NCBI GenBank assembly: GCA_017435365.1
Contig: JAFSFD010000011.1
Coordinates: 1 to 64,000 of the forward strand
DNA from: Akkermansia sp.
GTDB lineage: Bacteria > Verrucomicrobiota > Verrucomicrobiia > Verrucomicrobiales > Akkermansiaceae
Reading direction: 5' to 3'
DNA length: 64,000 nucleotides
Notes under the pieces: model-generated
What the model was told of the DNA's origin: nothing
Seen by the model: only the letters and a program-made list of their open reading frames with translations
The model's database searches: none
Shown: positions 25,079 to 33,461 of the stretch, one piece after another
Position numbering within the stretch: the stretch's first letter is position 1
How the letters are laid out: the number at the start of each line of letters is the position of its first letter
Program-made: the position numbers and the translations under genes

Positions 25079-26383
25079 TCAGCCCTCCACCGTGACCTTG
25101 GCGTTGCGGGCCAGGAGGTCGATGACCTTGGAGGTAATCACGCTCAGGCGGATGCCCTGAACGCGGTTCTCGCGGTACATCTTGCGGATGAAGTTCTTGA
25201 GGTTCTTCTCCTTGGCCTGCTGTGCCATGTTGGCCATGGCTTCGAGCAGCTCCTGCTCGGTGGCGATGATGTGCTCTTTGCGGGCAATCTCCTGCAGGGC
25301 GAAGTACACGCGCAGGTTGCGCTCGGTCTCCTTCATGGCCTCGGCCTTCAGGGCTTCCATGTCTTTGGCCACCTCGTAGTTGCCGGCCTGGATGGCGGCG
25401 TACATCTTGCGCTGCACGGTGTTCTCGTTCTCGCGCTCCACCAGGTCCTGGGGCAGGGCGAAGGTGAGCTGGTCGGCCAGCTTCTCGGAAATCTGGTCAG
25501 CCTTGGCTTCATCGTTGGCGCGGGTCTTGGAGGCCTTCAGGTTGCCACGCACGATTTCCTTGATTTCATCCATGCTCTTTTCAGGCAGGGCGCCGGCGAA
25601 GAGCTCGGGGGTAATCTCGGGCACACGCTTCTCGCGCACTTCCTTCACGGTGCAGCTGAAGGTCACATCCTTGCCGGCCAGGTCGGAGATGGGGAAATCT
25701 TCCTTCATGGTGAGCACGAGCTCCTTCTCCTCACCGGCGGAAACACCCTCCAGCCCCTGGGGAAGTCCGGGCATGAAGGAATCCTCCTCGATGGCCACCC
25801 AGTGGCCCTCACGGCCTTCCATGAAGCCAACGGGCTTGCCGCAGTATTCAGCCGTGGGCTTGCCTTCCACGCTGGTCTTGAAGTCGATGACCACGATGTC
25901 GCCCTTGGCGGAAGCGCGCTCCACCACTACATGCTCAGCGGAGGATTCTGCGTACTTCTGCAGGGTGTCCTGCACTTCGTCATCGCTCACTTCATCGGTG
26001 GGGATGGTCACTTCGATACCCATGTACTCGGGCAGCTCGAACTCGGGAACGATGGTGAGGGTGGTCACCAGTTTGTAGGAACCATCAGCCTCCTCAGTGG
26101 TGGTGGGGGTGCCGAAGTCGAGCACCTTGAGCTCGGGGTTCTGCTCCAGGGCCTGCTCCTGCACGTCGGACTTGATGCGGGCATCCAGTTCATCGGCAAT
26201 GCCCTCGGCGAAACGCTTGGCGATGACGCTCTTGGGAGCCTTGCCCGGACGGAAACCGGGAATGCGGGCATTCTTGGAGAAAGCGTTGATGGCGGCGTCC
26301 TTGATGGCGGTCACCTCGGCGGGGGTGGCGATGGCGGTAAGTGTTGCCTGGCAATCACTTGTCTTGTCGATGGTAATGTCCAT
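25079..26383 (-). CDS. tig: Trigger factor
   Basis: A 434-residue ribosome-associated chaperone. The N-terminal ribosome-binding motif is visible as NARIPGFRPGKAP (residues ~36-48). A central FKBP-like PPIase domain follows (AKGDIVVIDFKTSVEGKP, PGLPQGLEGVSAGEE), then a long helical C-terminal domain. Length is typical. The promoter at 26426-26454 gives a leader of about 35 nt. No clpP or clpX follows, unlike many genomes. The downstream terminator is strong. Confidence 0.95.
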   Translation of the reverse strand: MDITIDKTSDCQATLTAIATPAEVTAIKDAAINAFSKNARIPGFRPGKAPKSVIAKRFAEGIADELDARIKSDVQEQALEQNPELKVLDFGTPTTTEEADGSYKLVTTLTIVPEFELPEYMGIEVTIPTDEVSDDEVQDTLQKYAESSAEHVVVERASAKGDIVVIDFKTSVEGKPTAEYCGKPVGFMEGREGHWVAIEEDSFMPGLPQGLEGVSAGEEKELVLTMKEDFPISDLAGKDVTFSCTVKEVREKRVPEITPELFAGALPEKSMDEIKEIVRGNLKASKTRANDEAKADQISEKLADQLTFALPQDLVERENENTVQRKMYAAIQAGNYEVAKDMEALKAEAMKETERNLRVYFALQEIARKEHIIATEQELLEAMANMAQQAKEKNLKNFIRKMYRENRVQGIRLSVITSKVIDLLARNAKVTVEG

Positions 26384-26425
26384 ATTGGTATTGTGTTAGA
26401 AAATTGCTGAATAAAACGCGCGCGC

Positions 26426-26454
26426 ATTCTACAACAGCTCAGCATAAAAGGCAA
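26426..26454 (-). promoter_or_regulatory. tig promoter
   Basis: Minus strand TTGCCT, 17-bp spacer, TAGAAT. The leader runs to the ATG at 26383. Confidence 0.65.
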
Positions 26455-26561
26455 GTGCATAAACAGACATAATTTGATATGCAGGGAGGAAAATCGGATA
26501 AGTACAAAAAATCCAGCCCCGTGGGGCTGGATAAAATGTTTTATGATTCAGAAGGCGGGAT

Positions 26562-27638
26562 TTATTCACCAATGGGCAGGGCGCCTTCGGGGGCTTTCCA
26601 GGAACCATCGTCTTCCGGGGTGAGCCCGGGTTCCACGGTGATGGTGGCCGGCTGGGTGGGGGCGTCCACGACCGGGGCGCCGGGGGCGGGCTCATAGTTT
26701 GGTTCCGTCACCTGGGTGGAGGGTTTGCGTGGGGAGATGATTTTGCCTTGGCGGTGCTTTTTGGGCGCGGGACTGCCGGGGGTGGCTTCGAAATCGCTCA
26801 TATCCACCATGTCATCGATACCGAAGGCATAGCGTGCCATATCGGGCAGGTTGTCCTTCACAAGCATGCCCACGGGGAAACGGACCTGGCCCTGGGGGGT
26901 GCGCAGGGTGATTCGGCCAGCTTCAAGCCGGTGGATGATGGCGTTGGAATACACCTTGCCGTTAGTCGTGGAGACATTCCCCACGGGCAGGCCGATGAGA
27001 AGGTTTTTTGCTACGCCGCGGGAGGTTTTGTCCTCCTGGCGGATTTCGCGTTGCAGGGAGAGAATGCGGCCGCGCTCAGCCTCGATACCCTGCTTGTGCT
27101 CGTCAATCTCGCGTTTTACTGTATCAAGCTGGAGGGTGAGGTGGGAGATGCGTTCACGCATGTGGAGCGCTTCATCAGCCTTGTAGGCAGCCTCCTGCAA
27201 CTGCTCATGCTGCTTGCAGAGCTCCAGGTGCTCGGCTTGCGCCAGCTCCAGCGGCGAGGGCACGCGGTAGAGTTCCATCTGGCCGTAGATATACCATGCT
27301 CCGCCGCCGATGACTCCGAGCAGAAGCAGCACCAGGATGAAATCGAAGAAAGCGGCGGCGCGGCTGCCTTTCTTCTTTTCAGGGATGGGGGCTTCGGCTT
27401 TTTCCGGTGCGGGAGGCTGCGGCGCGGCTGTGGTTACGGGCTGTTCTGCCAGAGCTTTCTCTGCCGGCTCAGGCTGGGGGGCTTTCTGCGGTGCCGGGGA
27501 TGGTTGCGGCCCAGCAGCCGGGGCGGGGGCCTGGGGTTTGCTGGAGCTGGCCGGCTTCGGAGCAGGTGCAACAGGGGAATTACCCCAGGAGATGGACACT
27601 TTGTCCTTTGCGTTTTTGTTGGAGTTGCCGGAAATCAT
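26562..27638 (-). CDS. Single-pass membrane protein with coiled coil
   Basis: A 358-residue protein, unknown role. The N-terminal ~110 residues are cytoplasmic, Pro/Ala-rich and disordered. One membrane helix follows (FFDFILVLLLLGVIGGGAWY), then a coiled coil (~residues 135-205: AEHLELCKQHEQLQEAAYKADEAL and on). A small beta domain comes next (LRTPQGQVRFPVGMLVKD), then a Pro-rich tail. The topology suggests a periplasmic structural or cell-wall-associated protein. It overlaps the upstream lipoprotein gene by 4 nt, so the two are probably made together and may interact through their coiled coils. Confidence 0.6.
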   Translation of the reverse strand: MISGNSNKNAKDKVSISWGNSPVAPAPKPASSSKPQAPAPAAGPQPSPAPQKAPQPEPAEKALAEQPVTTAAPQPPAPEKAEAPIPEKKKGSRAAAFFDFILVLLLLGVIGGGAWYIYGQMELYRVPSPLELAQAEHLELCKQHEQLQEAAYKADEALHMRERISHLTLQLDTVKREIDEHKQGIEAERGRILSLQREIRQEDKTSRGVAKNLLIGLPVGNVSTTNGKVYSNAIIHRLEAGRITLRTPQGQVRFPVGMLVKDNLPDMARYAFGIDDMVDMSDFEATPGSPAPKKHRQGKIISPRKPSTQVTEPNYEPAPGAPVVDAPTQPATITVEPGLTPEDDGSWKAPEGALPIGE

Positions 27639-28009
27639 GAGCGTTTGTGGAGGTTTGCGGTTTCACTCTGCAGCAGGCGGAAATTGGAGCGGAAGGCATC
27701 CAGACGGTCCTGCAGCTGGATGACCCGGAGTTTGGCTTCTGTCTGCCGGCGTTTGAGTTGCTTGAGTTCGTTGAGCGCAGCGGTGAGTTCCTGCTCTTTT
27801 GTTTCGATGCTTTCGGCAAGGTCCGGTTCGATATCGCCCGCTTGTTTGATTATTTGCTGCATGCGGACAATTTCTTTGCGCAGGACGGCATTCTGCTCGT
27901 GGGCCAGGCGGAGCTGCTCAGGGTTATCAGCCTGGGGATAACAGCTGCCCAGTGAGAGAGCACACACGGCGCAGGCGCATAAGCTGGTGAGGATAGAAAG
28001 ATGATTCAC
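27635..28009 (-). CDS. Small coiled-coil lipoprotein
   Basis: A 124-residue lipoprotein starting at GTG 28009; signal peptide with lipobox-like LSLGSC, then an almost continuous coiled coil (heptads from ~35 to 115, e.g. ELTAALNELKQLKRRQTEAK). A promoter TTGACG-16-TATGAT ends only 6 nt before the GTG, which makes the non-ATG start convincing and predicts a leaderless mRNA. Overlaps the coiled-coil membrane protein gene by 4 nt. Function unknown. Confidence 0.65.
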   Translation of the reverse strand: MNHLSILTSLCACAVCALSLGSCYPQADNPEQLRLAHEQNAVLRKEIVRMQQIIKQAGDIEPDLAESIETKEQELTAALNELKQLKRRQTEAKLRVIQLQDRLDAFRSNFRLLQSETANLHKRS

Positions 28010-28015
28010 GCCTCA

Positions 28016-28043
28016 ATCATACGCTCATATTGAATTGCGTCAA
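28016..28043 (-). promoter_or_regulatory. Promoter before GTG start, leaderless type
   Basis: Minus strand TTGACG, 16-bp spacer, TATGAT, 6 nt before GTG 28009. Confidence 0.65.
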
Positions 28044-28055
28044 GCATGTTCTGCG

Positions 28056-29165
28056 TCACTTTTCGAGCAGGAAAAGGTACTCTTTGACCGAGAGGGCGCG
28101 GGCGCGCAGATTGCGGCAGCCGCGGAAGGTGGCGTAGTCGGTCTGCATAAGCTGCACCTTGCCGTGGTGGCGCAGCAGTTCCTGCATGGCGGGCAGGGGG
28201 ATGAAGCCCTCAGAGTTATATGAGATTAGCACAAAGCGCGCGGGAAGGGTGCGCAGCAGGGAATCCAGTGCCTGCTGCACCTGGGCCCGCTTGTTGTAGG
28301 GAGAGCGGTTCCAGTCGCTGGGAATACCGGAGACGACAGAGAGCTTCTCTGGTCGCTCATAGCGCAGCAGCAGGTTCAGCATGAAGTAATTGGAACCGTA
28401 CGGGTGCTGGTTGTATGGCGGGTCCAGATAGGCGAAATCCAGCTCCGGCAGGGTGCTGGCAGCGGCGGTGGCATCTCCCTGCAGCACGTGGTGTTCGCAG
28501 TCGAATCGTGAGAAGATGGGCAGCGGCAGAGAGATGGGGGCCATGATGCGCTGCAGGGCATTTGCCCCGCGGCCACCGAATTTTCCCACGCCATCCCGGT
28601 TCTTATAGAATCCCTTGAAAATGCCGGCGGTGTTGGTGTGGATGGAAGCCTCGCAGAGCAGCGGGGCCAGGAAAAAATGCTGGATTTCCTGTGGCAGCTG
28701 GCCGATGAGCTGCCTCGCTGTATCCAGATACACGGCATTGCGGTGCGTGTAGAATACGCGCTCTCCGTGGTGAATGTCCGTGTCATCCTGGGGGGCGTAG
28801 AGCTCGGCCAGCAGTCCGGGGGTGGGGTGGGTTTCAATCTGCCGCAGCAGTTCCGCATGCAGTTCCGGCAGCCGGGCGGCCTGCACCGCATCGCTGTTGG
28901 CAAGGTAGCAGGTGTTCAGCACGCGGGCATACGCCTCCAGGTCATTGGTATAGAGCTCAGCGGCGTGCTGCTTCAGGTAGCGGCTTACGATGCCGCTGCC
29001 GGCAAAGGCATCGAAACAGCGCAACTTGCGCCCGCCCAGCCGCTCACGAACCTGCCCCACCGCCCTGCCGATAAAATCGAGCAGGCGGCGTTTGTTGCCC
29101 AGGTAGGTGATAATCTGCTCCTGCAGATACCGCGGGTCTTCCCCTGCTGGCGGTGAGCTTTTCAT
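28056..29165 (-). CDS. N6-adenine DNA methyltransferase (orphan, D12-like)
   Basis: A 369-residue S-adenosylmethionine-dependent DNA methyltransferase. Order of motifs: N-terminal YLGNKRRLLDFI (Dam/D12-like start), motif I FDAFAGSG, a variable target-recognition region (~residues 80-220), and catalytic motif IV YLDPPYNQHPY. DPPY marks N6-adenine methylation. No restriction endonuclease or specificity gene is adjacent, so it is either a solitary epigenetic methylase or a remnant of a restriction-modification system. The promoter TTGACG-17-TAGAGT ends 8 nt before the ATG. A 353-bp mobile-element-like repeat sits just upstream. Confidence 0.85.
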   Translation of the reverse strand: MKSSPPAGEDPRYLQEQIITYLGNKRRLLDFIGRAVGQVRERLGGRKLRCFDAFAGSGIVSRYLKQHAAELYTNDLEAYARVLNTCYLANSDAVQAARLPELHAELLRQIETHPTPGLLAELYAPQDDTDIHHGERVFYTHRNAVYLDTARQLIGQLPQEIQHFFLAPLLCEASIHTNTAGIFKGFYKNRDGVGKFGGRGANALQRIMAPISLPLPIFSRFDCEHHVLQGDATAAASTLPELDFAYLDPPYNQHPYGSNYFMLNLLLRYERPEKLSVVSGIPSDWNRSPYNKRAQVQQALDSLLRTLPARFVLISYNSEGFIPLPAMQELLRHHGKVQLMQTDYATFRGCRNLRARALSVKEYLFLLEK

Positions 29166-29173
29166 TCCGGCAA

Positions 29174-29202
29174 ACTCTAACAGATGCAGAATGATGCGTC
29201 AA
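29174..29202 (-). promoter_or_regulatory. Methyltransferase promoter, leaderless type
   Basis: Minus strand TTGACG, 17-bp spacer, TAGAGT, 8 nt before ATG 29165. Confidence 0.65.
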
Positions 29203-29252
29203 GCGGTATTTATTGCTCCGGCAATTAAAGAATATTGCTTTAGCGAAACACA

Positions 29253-29605
29253 AAATTGGAATTTGTCGATTTGTTTGCGAGCGACAGCGAGCGTCTATTT
29301 GAGCCCGCGGAGCGGGCGGCATATCCATAGCGAGGCGGTGGAGCCGCGCAGCGGCGGAACCCCTCGTAAACGAAAAGAACAATCAGAGCCCCGACGTCAG
29401 GAGTGGGCGGCAGAAAGTAAGGCCTTAATATGTTGCATCGCTTTCTGCCACCCCGACCTACGTCGGGGTTCAGGTTTCTTTTGGGTTTGTACGAGTGGTT
29501 ACGCCCGCCACGCTGACGCGTGACGCGCTCCACCACTTCGCTATGGATATGTCGCCCTGACGGGCTCAGAATTCCTCGGGCTTTCAGCCCGACAAATTCC
29601 AATTT
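29253..29605. mobile_element. 353-bp MITE-like element
   Basis: Perfect 16-bp terminal inverted repeats (AAATTGGAATTTGTCG at 29253-29268, its complement at 29590-29605), the same ends as the 112-bp family. Inside, a second inverted pair (ATATCCATAGCGA, with GAGCCCG/CGGGCTC further out) and hairpins such as CCGACCTACGTCGG make it able to fold into one long imperfect hairpin. No protein appears encoded. No clear target-site duplication. Fills most of 29203-29718. Confidence 0.8.
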
Positions 29606-29718
29606 GTTACCCCTCCAGTACGTATAACACATCAATCTTTAATTGCCGCGTCAATAAAGGCTGCCGGGGTGCAGATTTCGCTTTCTTCTTCCGGCAGAAC
29701 ATGATACTGTCTCTGCAT

Positions 29719-30075
29719 ATGCCGGTATCGCCAGAAAAATTGCAGAAGCTCCAGGAAATGATGCAGCGCCTTGGTGTGCATAAGAATGATTTGGAGGAGA
29801 AGTTCGTGCGCGGCAGTGGCAAGGGCGGGCAGAAGGTGAACAAGACGAATAATTGCGTGTATCTCACCCACGTGCCCAGCGGCATTGTCATTCGTTGCCA
29901 TTGTGAGCGGGAGCGGGAAATCAACCGCTACCTGGCCCGCCGCACACTCTGCGAGGAACTGGACCACCGACTCAACGGAGCTCCCAGCCCGCGCCAGCTG
30001 GAGCTGAAACGTGCCCGCAAGCGCGGTGGGCAGCCACGCTCGTGCAGTATTACCCAGCGGAAGCTGGAGGGCTGA
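29719..30075 (+). CDS. GGQ-motif release-factor-like protein
   Basis: A 118-residue protein containing only the peptidyl-tRNA hydrolysis domain of class I release factors: GSGKGGQKVNKTNN, followed by the basic C-terminal tail (RARKRGGQPRSCS). It lacks stop-codon recognition domains, like the rescue factors ArfB/YaeJ and mitochondrial C12orf65, so it probably frees stalled ribosomes. The insertion after the GGQ and the tail differ from ArfB, so I give no symbol. The start could be ATG 29701 (6 residues longer); no convincing promoter decides it. Confidence 0.75.
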   Translation: MPVSPEKLQKLQEMMQRLGVHKNDLEEKFVRGSGKGGQKVNKTNNCVYLTHVPSGIVIRCHCEREREINRYLARRTLCEELDHRLNGAPSPRQLELKRARKRGGQPRSCSITQRKLEG

Positions 30076-30145
30076 ATTCGGAACTCCGCCGGGCACTCGC
30101 CCCGGAATACCCGCCGATATCTGCTCGATTAGCAATTTTTCCTGC

Positions 30146-30174
30146 TTGCTATCGGCAGTAAAATAAGATAGAAT
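30146..30174 (+). promoter_or_regulatory. Promoter upstream of 30208 gene
   Basis: TTGCTA, 17-bp spacer, TAGAAT; leader about 27 nt. Confidence 0.6.
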
Positions 30175-30207
30175 GCGGGAGCGCAGAGGATTGCGCACAT
30201 TGGTATC

Positions 30208-31002
30208 ATGGCTCACGAAACAGCATTCCTGGGAGCAAGCACGGTGTTCGGTAAATATTGGACCAAACGCCGCTACTTTGATTATCTTATTGACAAGGAG
30301 AATTTCAAGCTCACCTTCGGTCGCTCGTTCCGTATGATGGTGTATCTGGATAATGCCGTGGCGAATGGCCCCGCCAAGGTGAGGGAGGATGCGGAGGCGG
30401 ATACCCGCGCTACGAATTACCTCATTAACCACCTGGCGGATATCAAGCCGGAGTTTACGGTGTTTGTGACCACCTGCGACATGCTGCCGGAGACTGCGGA
30501 TGAGAACACTCCTGCTCTGGAGAGCAGTGATGACCCCTACGTGCAGAACCGCATCAATCTGTATCGTGAGCTCAATCGCCAGTATGGCCGGGTGCTGAAC
30601 GTGCATCTGACGGAGATTGCCAATCCTAACGCGGATTTCAATCCCTTGCTGGCCACCATTCTCAATCCGGATAATTCTAAAAAGCCGCTTCCCTTTGCTC
30701 CGCTGGAATACCACCAGCTCTACCTGCCGCAACGCATCATGGGCGATGTGGACCGCTGCATCCCGCTGGGTATCCCCGCCATCATCCCCGCCATGCCGCA
30801 GCTGACCACCACCGAATTGGTGAACCTGCTGAACCCCGGCCTGGCCAGGCGCTTGCGCGACCCGGAGACGACTGACCCCCGTGGTTCGGATCGCAAGTCC
30901 ATTCACTCCTTCCAGTGGCTTGACCCGAAGGATGGTTACCTGCTGACCAAGGAGGACCAGATGGAACTGCTGAAGTTCTATTTTGCGCCGGATATGCTCT
31001 GA
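30208..31002 (+). CDS. Uncharacterised protein next to GtrA
   Basis: A 264-residue soluble protein. I do not recognise the family. The N terminus (ETAFLGASTVFGKYWTKRRYFDYLI) and a later ADIKPEFTVFVTTCD strand weakly recall Rossmann-type nucleotide-sugar epimerases, but the glycine-rich loop is not normal, so this is only a guess. The gene overlaps gtrA-like 31002 by one base (TGATG), suggesting coupling and possibly a shared role in surface glycan synthesis. Confidence 0.55.
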   Translation: MAHETAFLGASTVFGKYWTKRRYFDYLIDKENFKLTFGRSFRMMVYLDNAVANGPAKVREDAEADTRATNYLINHLADIKPEFTVFVTTCDMLPETADENTPALESSDDPYVQNRINLYRELNRQYGRVLNVHLTEIANPNADFNPLLATILNPDNSKKPLPFAPLEYHQLYLPQRIMGDVDRCIPLGIPAIIPAMPQLTTTELVNLLNPGLARRLRDPETTDPRGSDRKSIHSFQWLDPKDGYLLTKEDQMELLKFYFAPDML

Positions 31003-31475
31003 TGACCAGGGCTTTGCAACAGGCCGGTGGCGAGTTTGCCCGCTTCTTCGTGGTGGGTGTGGGGGCAACGCTGCTGCACCTCGTGGTGTATCTGCTCCTG
31101 AACTGCTTGTTTGACCTTTCAGAGCAGGATGCTCTGGGGATTACTCTGACCTACGCCGTGGGCTATGCGGTGAGCTTTGTGGCGAACTACATTGTCTCTC
31201 TGCGCTGGACCTTCAGGACCCGGGGCAGCGTGGGCAAGGGGCTGGGTTTTGCTTTTTCGCACCTGGTGAATGCCGGGTTGCACCTGGGGCTGCTCAACTT
31301 GTTCCGTGCCATGGGGGCCGGGGATGCGCTGAGCATGCTGCTCATCTGGCTTGCTCCGTGGCTGGTGGAGTTGCTGCCGGTGCTGGGGCGTCCGGAATCC
31401 CTCCTTCCCCTGCCGGTGTATGTGATTGTGGTGCCGGTGAATTTCCTCATGGTGCGCTTCTTCCTGAAACGCTGA
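31002..31475 (+). CDS. GtrA-family membrane protein
   Basis: A 157-residue protein with four membrane helices and the GtrA-family pattern: FARFFVVGVGATLLHLVVYLLLN at the start, YAVGYAVSFVANYIVSLRWTF (the conserved NF/NY-WxF region), and a closing helix ending FLMVRFFLKR. Family members move or assist undecaprenyl-linked sugars, for example in O-antigen glucosylation. A partner glycosyltransferase is not adjacent. One-base overlap with the preceding gene. Confidence 0.85.
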   Translation: MTRALQQAGGEFARFFVVGVGATLLHLVVYLLLNCLFDLSEQDALGITLTYAVGYAVSFVANYIVSLRWTFRTRGSVGKGLGFAFSHLVNAGLHLGLLNLFRAMGAGDALSMLLIWLAPWLVELLPVLGRPESLLPLPVYVIVVPVNFLMVRFFLKR

Positions 31476-31580
31476 GTTTTCTTGCTTTCTAATAGATATT
31501 CTAACTCCTTGAGCTGCGCAATCTAACTGCGGTATGCTCGCGCACAGCGGCTGAGGTTAACCAAACAGCCCTGTGTGATT

Positions 31581-32651
31581 ATGAAGAATACAAATACACG
31601 AACTCTGGGTCAGCTGGGTGCTGCTGCGTTGGTAGTAGGTGCCGGCCTGATGAATGTCTATGCAGTAGATGCCCCGGTGGGCGGGCGCAACTATGCCACT
31701 GCCATGAGCAGCCAGCTGGATGGCAATATCGGCCACCTGCGCCGCCTGCGTGCCAGCATGGGGAAGGGTACCCCGCTGCAGGCCAAGCCGGTCTACACTG
31801 TGAATACGGTTGATTCCAAGGCCGGCAGCCTCACGGAGACAGTGCTCACCAGCCCGGCGAAGCGCTGGCGCGTGGGGGTGCAGGGCTTTTATGAGCAGAC
31901 CAGCGTGGATAGTCACTCCGGCAGCCCGGGTCACGACCGCGATGAGGCCGGTGCCCAGCTGGTGGCGGAATACCTGGTGCGCGACAATTTCCTGGTGGGT
32001 GGTGCTGTGTCCTATGGCCGCGCCCATGCGGAAACGGATAACGCCCGCACCAGCAACGAGGATAACACGCGCTTCGATATCTATTCCATCGGCAAGGATG
32101 GCCGCTGGACCTGCATGAACTCCCTCGGCATGGGGCTGAACTACCACAATATGCACGGTGCCGACCGCGATGGTTATGCCATCAACTTCATGCACGAGAC
32201 CGCCTATGACCTGATGCGCATGGAATCCGCCACCTTGCAGGTTTATGCCGGGGTGCAGACTTCCTGGAACAAGTTGGACGGCGTCCGCAAATCCCGCGAT
32301 GGGTACACGCTCCGCGTCCGCAGCCAGAAAGACTGGGCCACGGATGTGAACATGGGCTTCCGTTATAACATTGCCCTGCCTTCTTTCGGTTCTGCGCCGG
32401 AGGGTATGCTCTCCCTCCAGACCGGTGCGGTCGGCTCCGTGGGCAATGTGAACCCCTCCGCCAAGTTCACGGTGGATGGTGAGTCCTTCCGCCAGAACTG
32501 CGCCTCCCGCGACCGCTGGGGCTGGGAAATCGGCGCGGGGCTGGATATGCCCATCACCGAGAATCTGGCGCTTTTCGGCACGGCTGAGGGTATCATCCGC
32601 AGCGATTCCTACGCGTTTGATGCCCAGCTGGGCATGAAAATGGCGTTCTGA
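31581..32651 (+). CDS. Outer-membrane autotransporter-like barrel
   Basis: A 356-residue protein. ATG 31581 starts a signal peptide (LGQLGAAALVVGAGLMNVYA). A short linker leads to ~12 amphipathic strands from residue ~95 (WRVGVQGFYEQ, FLVGGAVSYGRAHA, GWEIGAGLDMPITENLALFGTAEG), ending in FDAQLGMKMAF with a terminal Phe. This matches an autotransporter beta-domain without a long passenger. Promoter TTGAGC-18-TATGCT at 31509-31538. A terminator follows. Confidence 0.75.
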   Translation: MKNTNTRTLGQLGAAALVVGAGLMNVYAVDAPVGGRNYATAMSSQLDGNIGHLRRLRASMGKGTPLQAKPVYTVNTVDSKAGSLTETVLTSPAKRWRVGVQGFYEQTSVDSHSGSPGHDRDEAGAQLVAEYLVRDNFLVGGAVSYGRAHAETDNARTSNEDNTRFDIYSIGKDGRWTCMNSLGMGLNYHNMHGADRDGYAINFMHETAYDLMRMESATLQVYAGVQTSWNKLDGVRKSRDGYTLRVRSQKDWATDVNMGFRYNIALPSFGSAPEGMLSLQTGAVGSVGNVNPSAKFTVDGESFRQNCASRDRWGWEIGAGLDMPITENLALFGTAEGIIRSDSYAFDAQLGMKMAF

Positions 32652-32676
32652 TGCCTTTTGAAATGTATGAAACAGG

Positions 32677-32706
32677 GTGCCCGGTATCCCCGGGCACTCT
32701 TTTTTT
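32677..32706 (+). terminator. Terminator after barrel gene
   Basis: GTGCCCGG, 5-nt loop, CCGGGCAC, then CT and seven T residues. Confidence 0.85.
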
Positions 32707-32739
32707 AGCTGCATCGGGGGGAGTAAAAAGAGAAAAAGC

Positions 32740-32768
32740 TTGACTATAAGGGGGCTCTCTGATAATCT
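32740..32768 (+). promoter_or_regulatory. efp promoter, near-leaderless
   Basis: TTGACT, 17-bp spacer, TAATCT ending 9 nt before ATG 32778. Confidence 0.65.
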
Positions 32769-32777
32769 CCGCGCGTT

Positions 32778-33347
32778 ATGGCAAAAGTTCCCGTTATTCA
32801 GCTCCGCAAAGGTCACGCCGTGAACTACAACGGCGATATCTGCGTTGTGCGTGAGAGCCAGCTCAAGACTCCCCCCCGCATGGCCTCCTATGTGCAGATG
32901 ACCATCCGCAGCATCGCAACCGGCAAGGATTACAACCTGCGCCTCACCTCCAACGACTTCCTTGAGGGCGTGATGCTCAGCCGCGAGGAGATGGAATTCT
33001 CCTATGTGGACGGCATGGGCTACCACTTCCTGAACACCGAGACCTACGAAGATGTGTGCGTGGGCGAGGATATCGTGGAACCCGTGAAGGATTACCTCAT
33101 CGAGGGTAATGTGTATGTGCTGCTCTTCACCGATGAAATCGTGTGCTCCATCGAGCTCCCCGCCGCCATCACCATGGAAGTGGCCGAGGCTCCCGAGGGC
33201 GTGAAGGGCAACTCCGCCAACAACGTGTACAAGAGCGCCACCATGACCACGGGCCTTGTGGTGCAGGTGCCCCTGTTCATCACTGCCGGTCAGCGCATCT
33301 CCGTGAAGACGGAAGATGGCACCTACCTCGGCCGTGTGAACAACTGA
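32778..33347 (+). CDS. efp: Elongation factor P
   Basis: A 189-residue EF-P, which binds between the ribosomal P and E sites and relieves stalling at proline runs. All three domains are present: KOW-like N terminus (IQLRKGHAVNYNGDICVVRESQLKTPPRMASY), OB domain, and C-terminal OB (GLVVQVPLFITAGQRISVKTEDGTY). The tip loop is KTPPRMAS, so the residue at the usual modified Lys/Arg position is in the PPR segment; the modifying enzyme cannot be told from this window. Strong terminator after the gene. Confidence 0.93.
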   Translation: MAKVPVIQLRKGHAVNYNGDICVVRESQLKTPPRMASYVQMTIRSIATGKDYNLRLTSNDFLEGVMLSREEMEFSYVDGMGYHFLNTETYEDVCVGEDIVEPVKDYLIEGNVYVLLFTDEIVCSIELPAAITMEVAEAPEGVKGNSANNVYKSATMTTGLVVQVPLFITAGQRISVKTEDGTYLGRVNN

Positions 33348-33372
33348 TAACACGCTTATTTCCGCTTTTCTG

Positions 33373-33404
33373 CCGCCGTGGAGTTGCTCCACGGCGGTTT
33401 TTTA
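33373..33404 (+). terminator. Terminator after efp
   Basis: CCGCCGTGGAG, 3-nt loop, CTCCACGGCGG, then a run of T. Confidence 0.9.
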
Positions 33405-33433
33405 TTGCAGTCTGCTGTTGCGTGTGGTAGTAT
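33405..33433 (+). promoter_or_regulatory. kdsD promoter
   Basis: TTGCAG, 17-bp spacer, TAGTAT with TGG before it. It directly abuts the efp terminator; the leader is ~20 nt. Confidence 0.6.
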
Positions 33434-33461
33434 CAAAGCACTAAAACAGTTTCTAACAACT

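Noticed and set aside
29240..29635. Open frames inside the 353-bp element
   Set aside because: They read through hairpin arms and give Arg/Ser/Gly-rich products that mirror each other on both strands; no conserved domain is visible.
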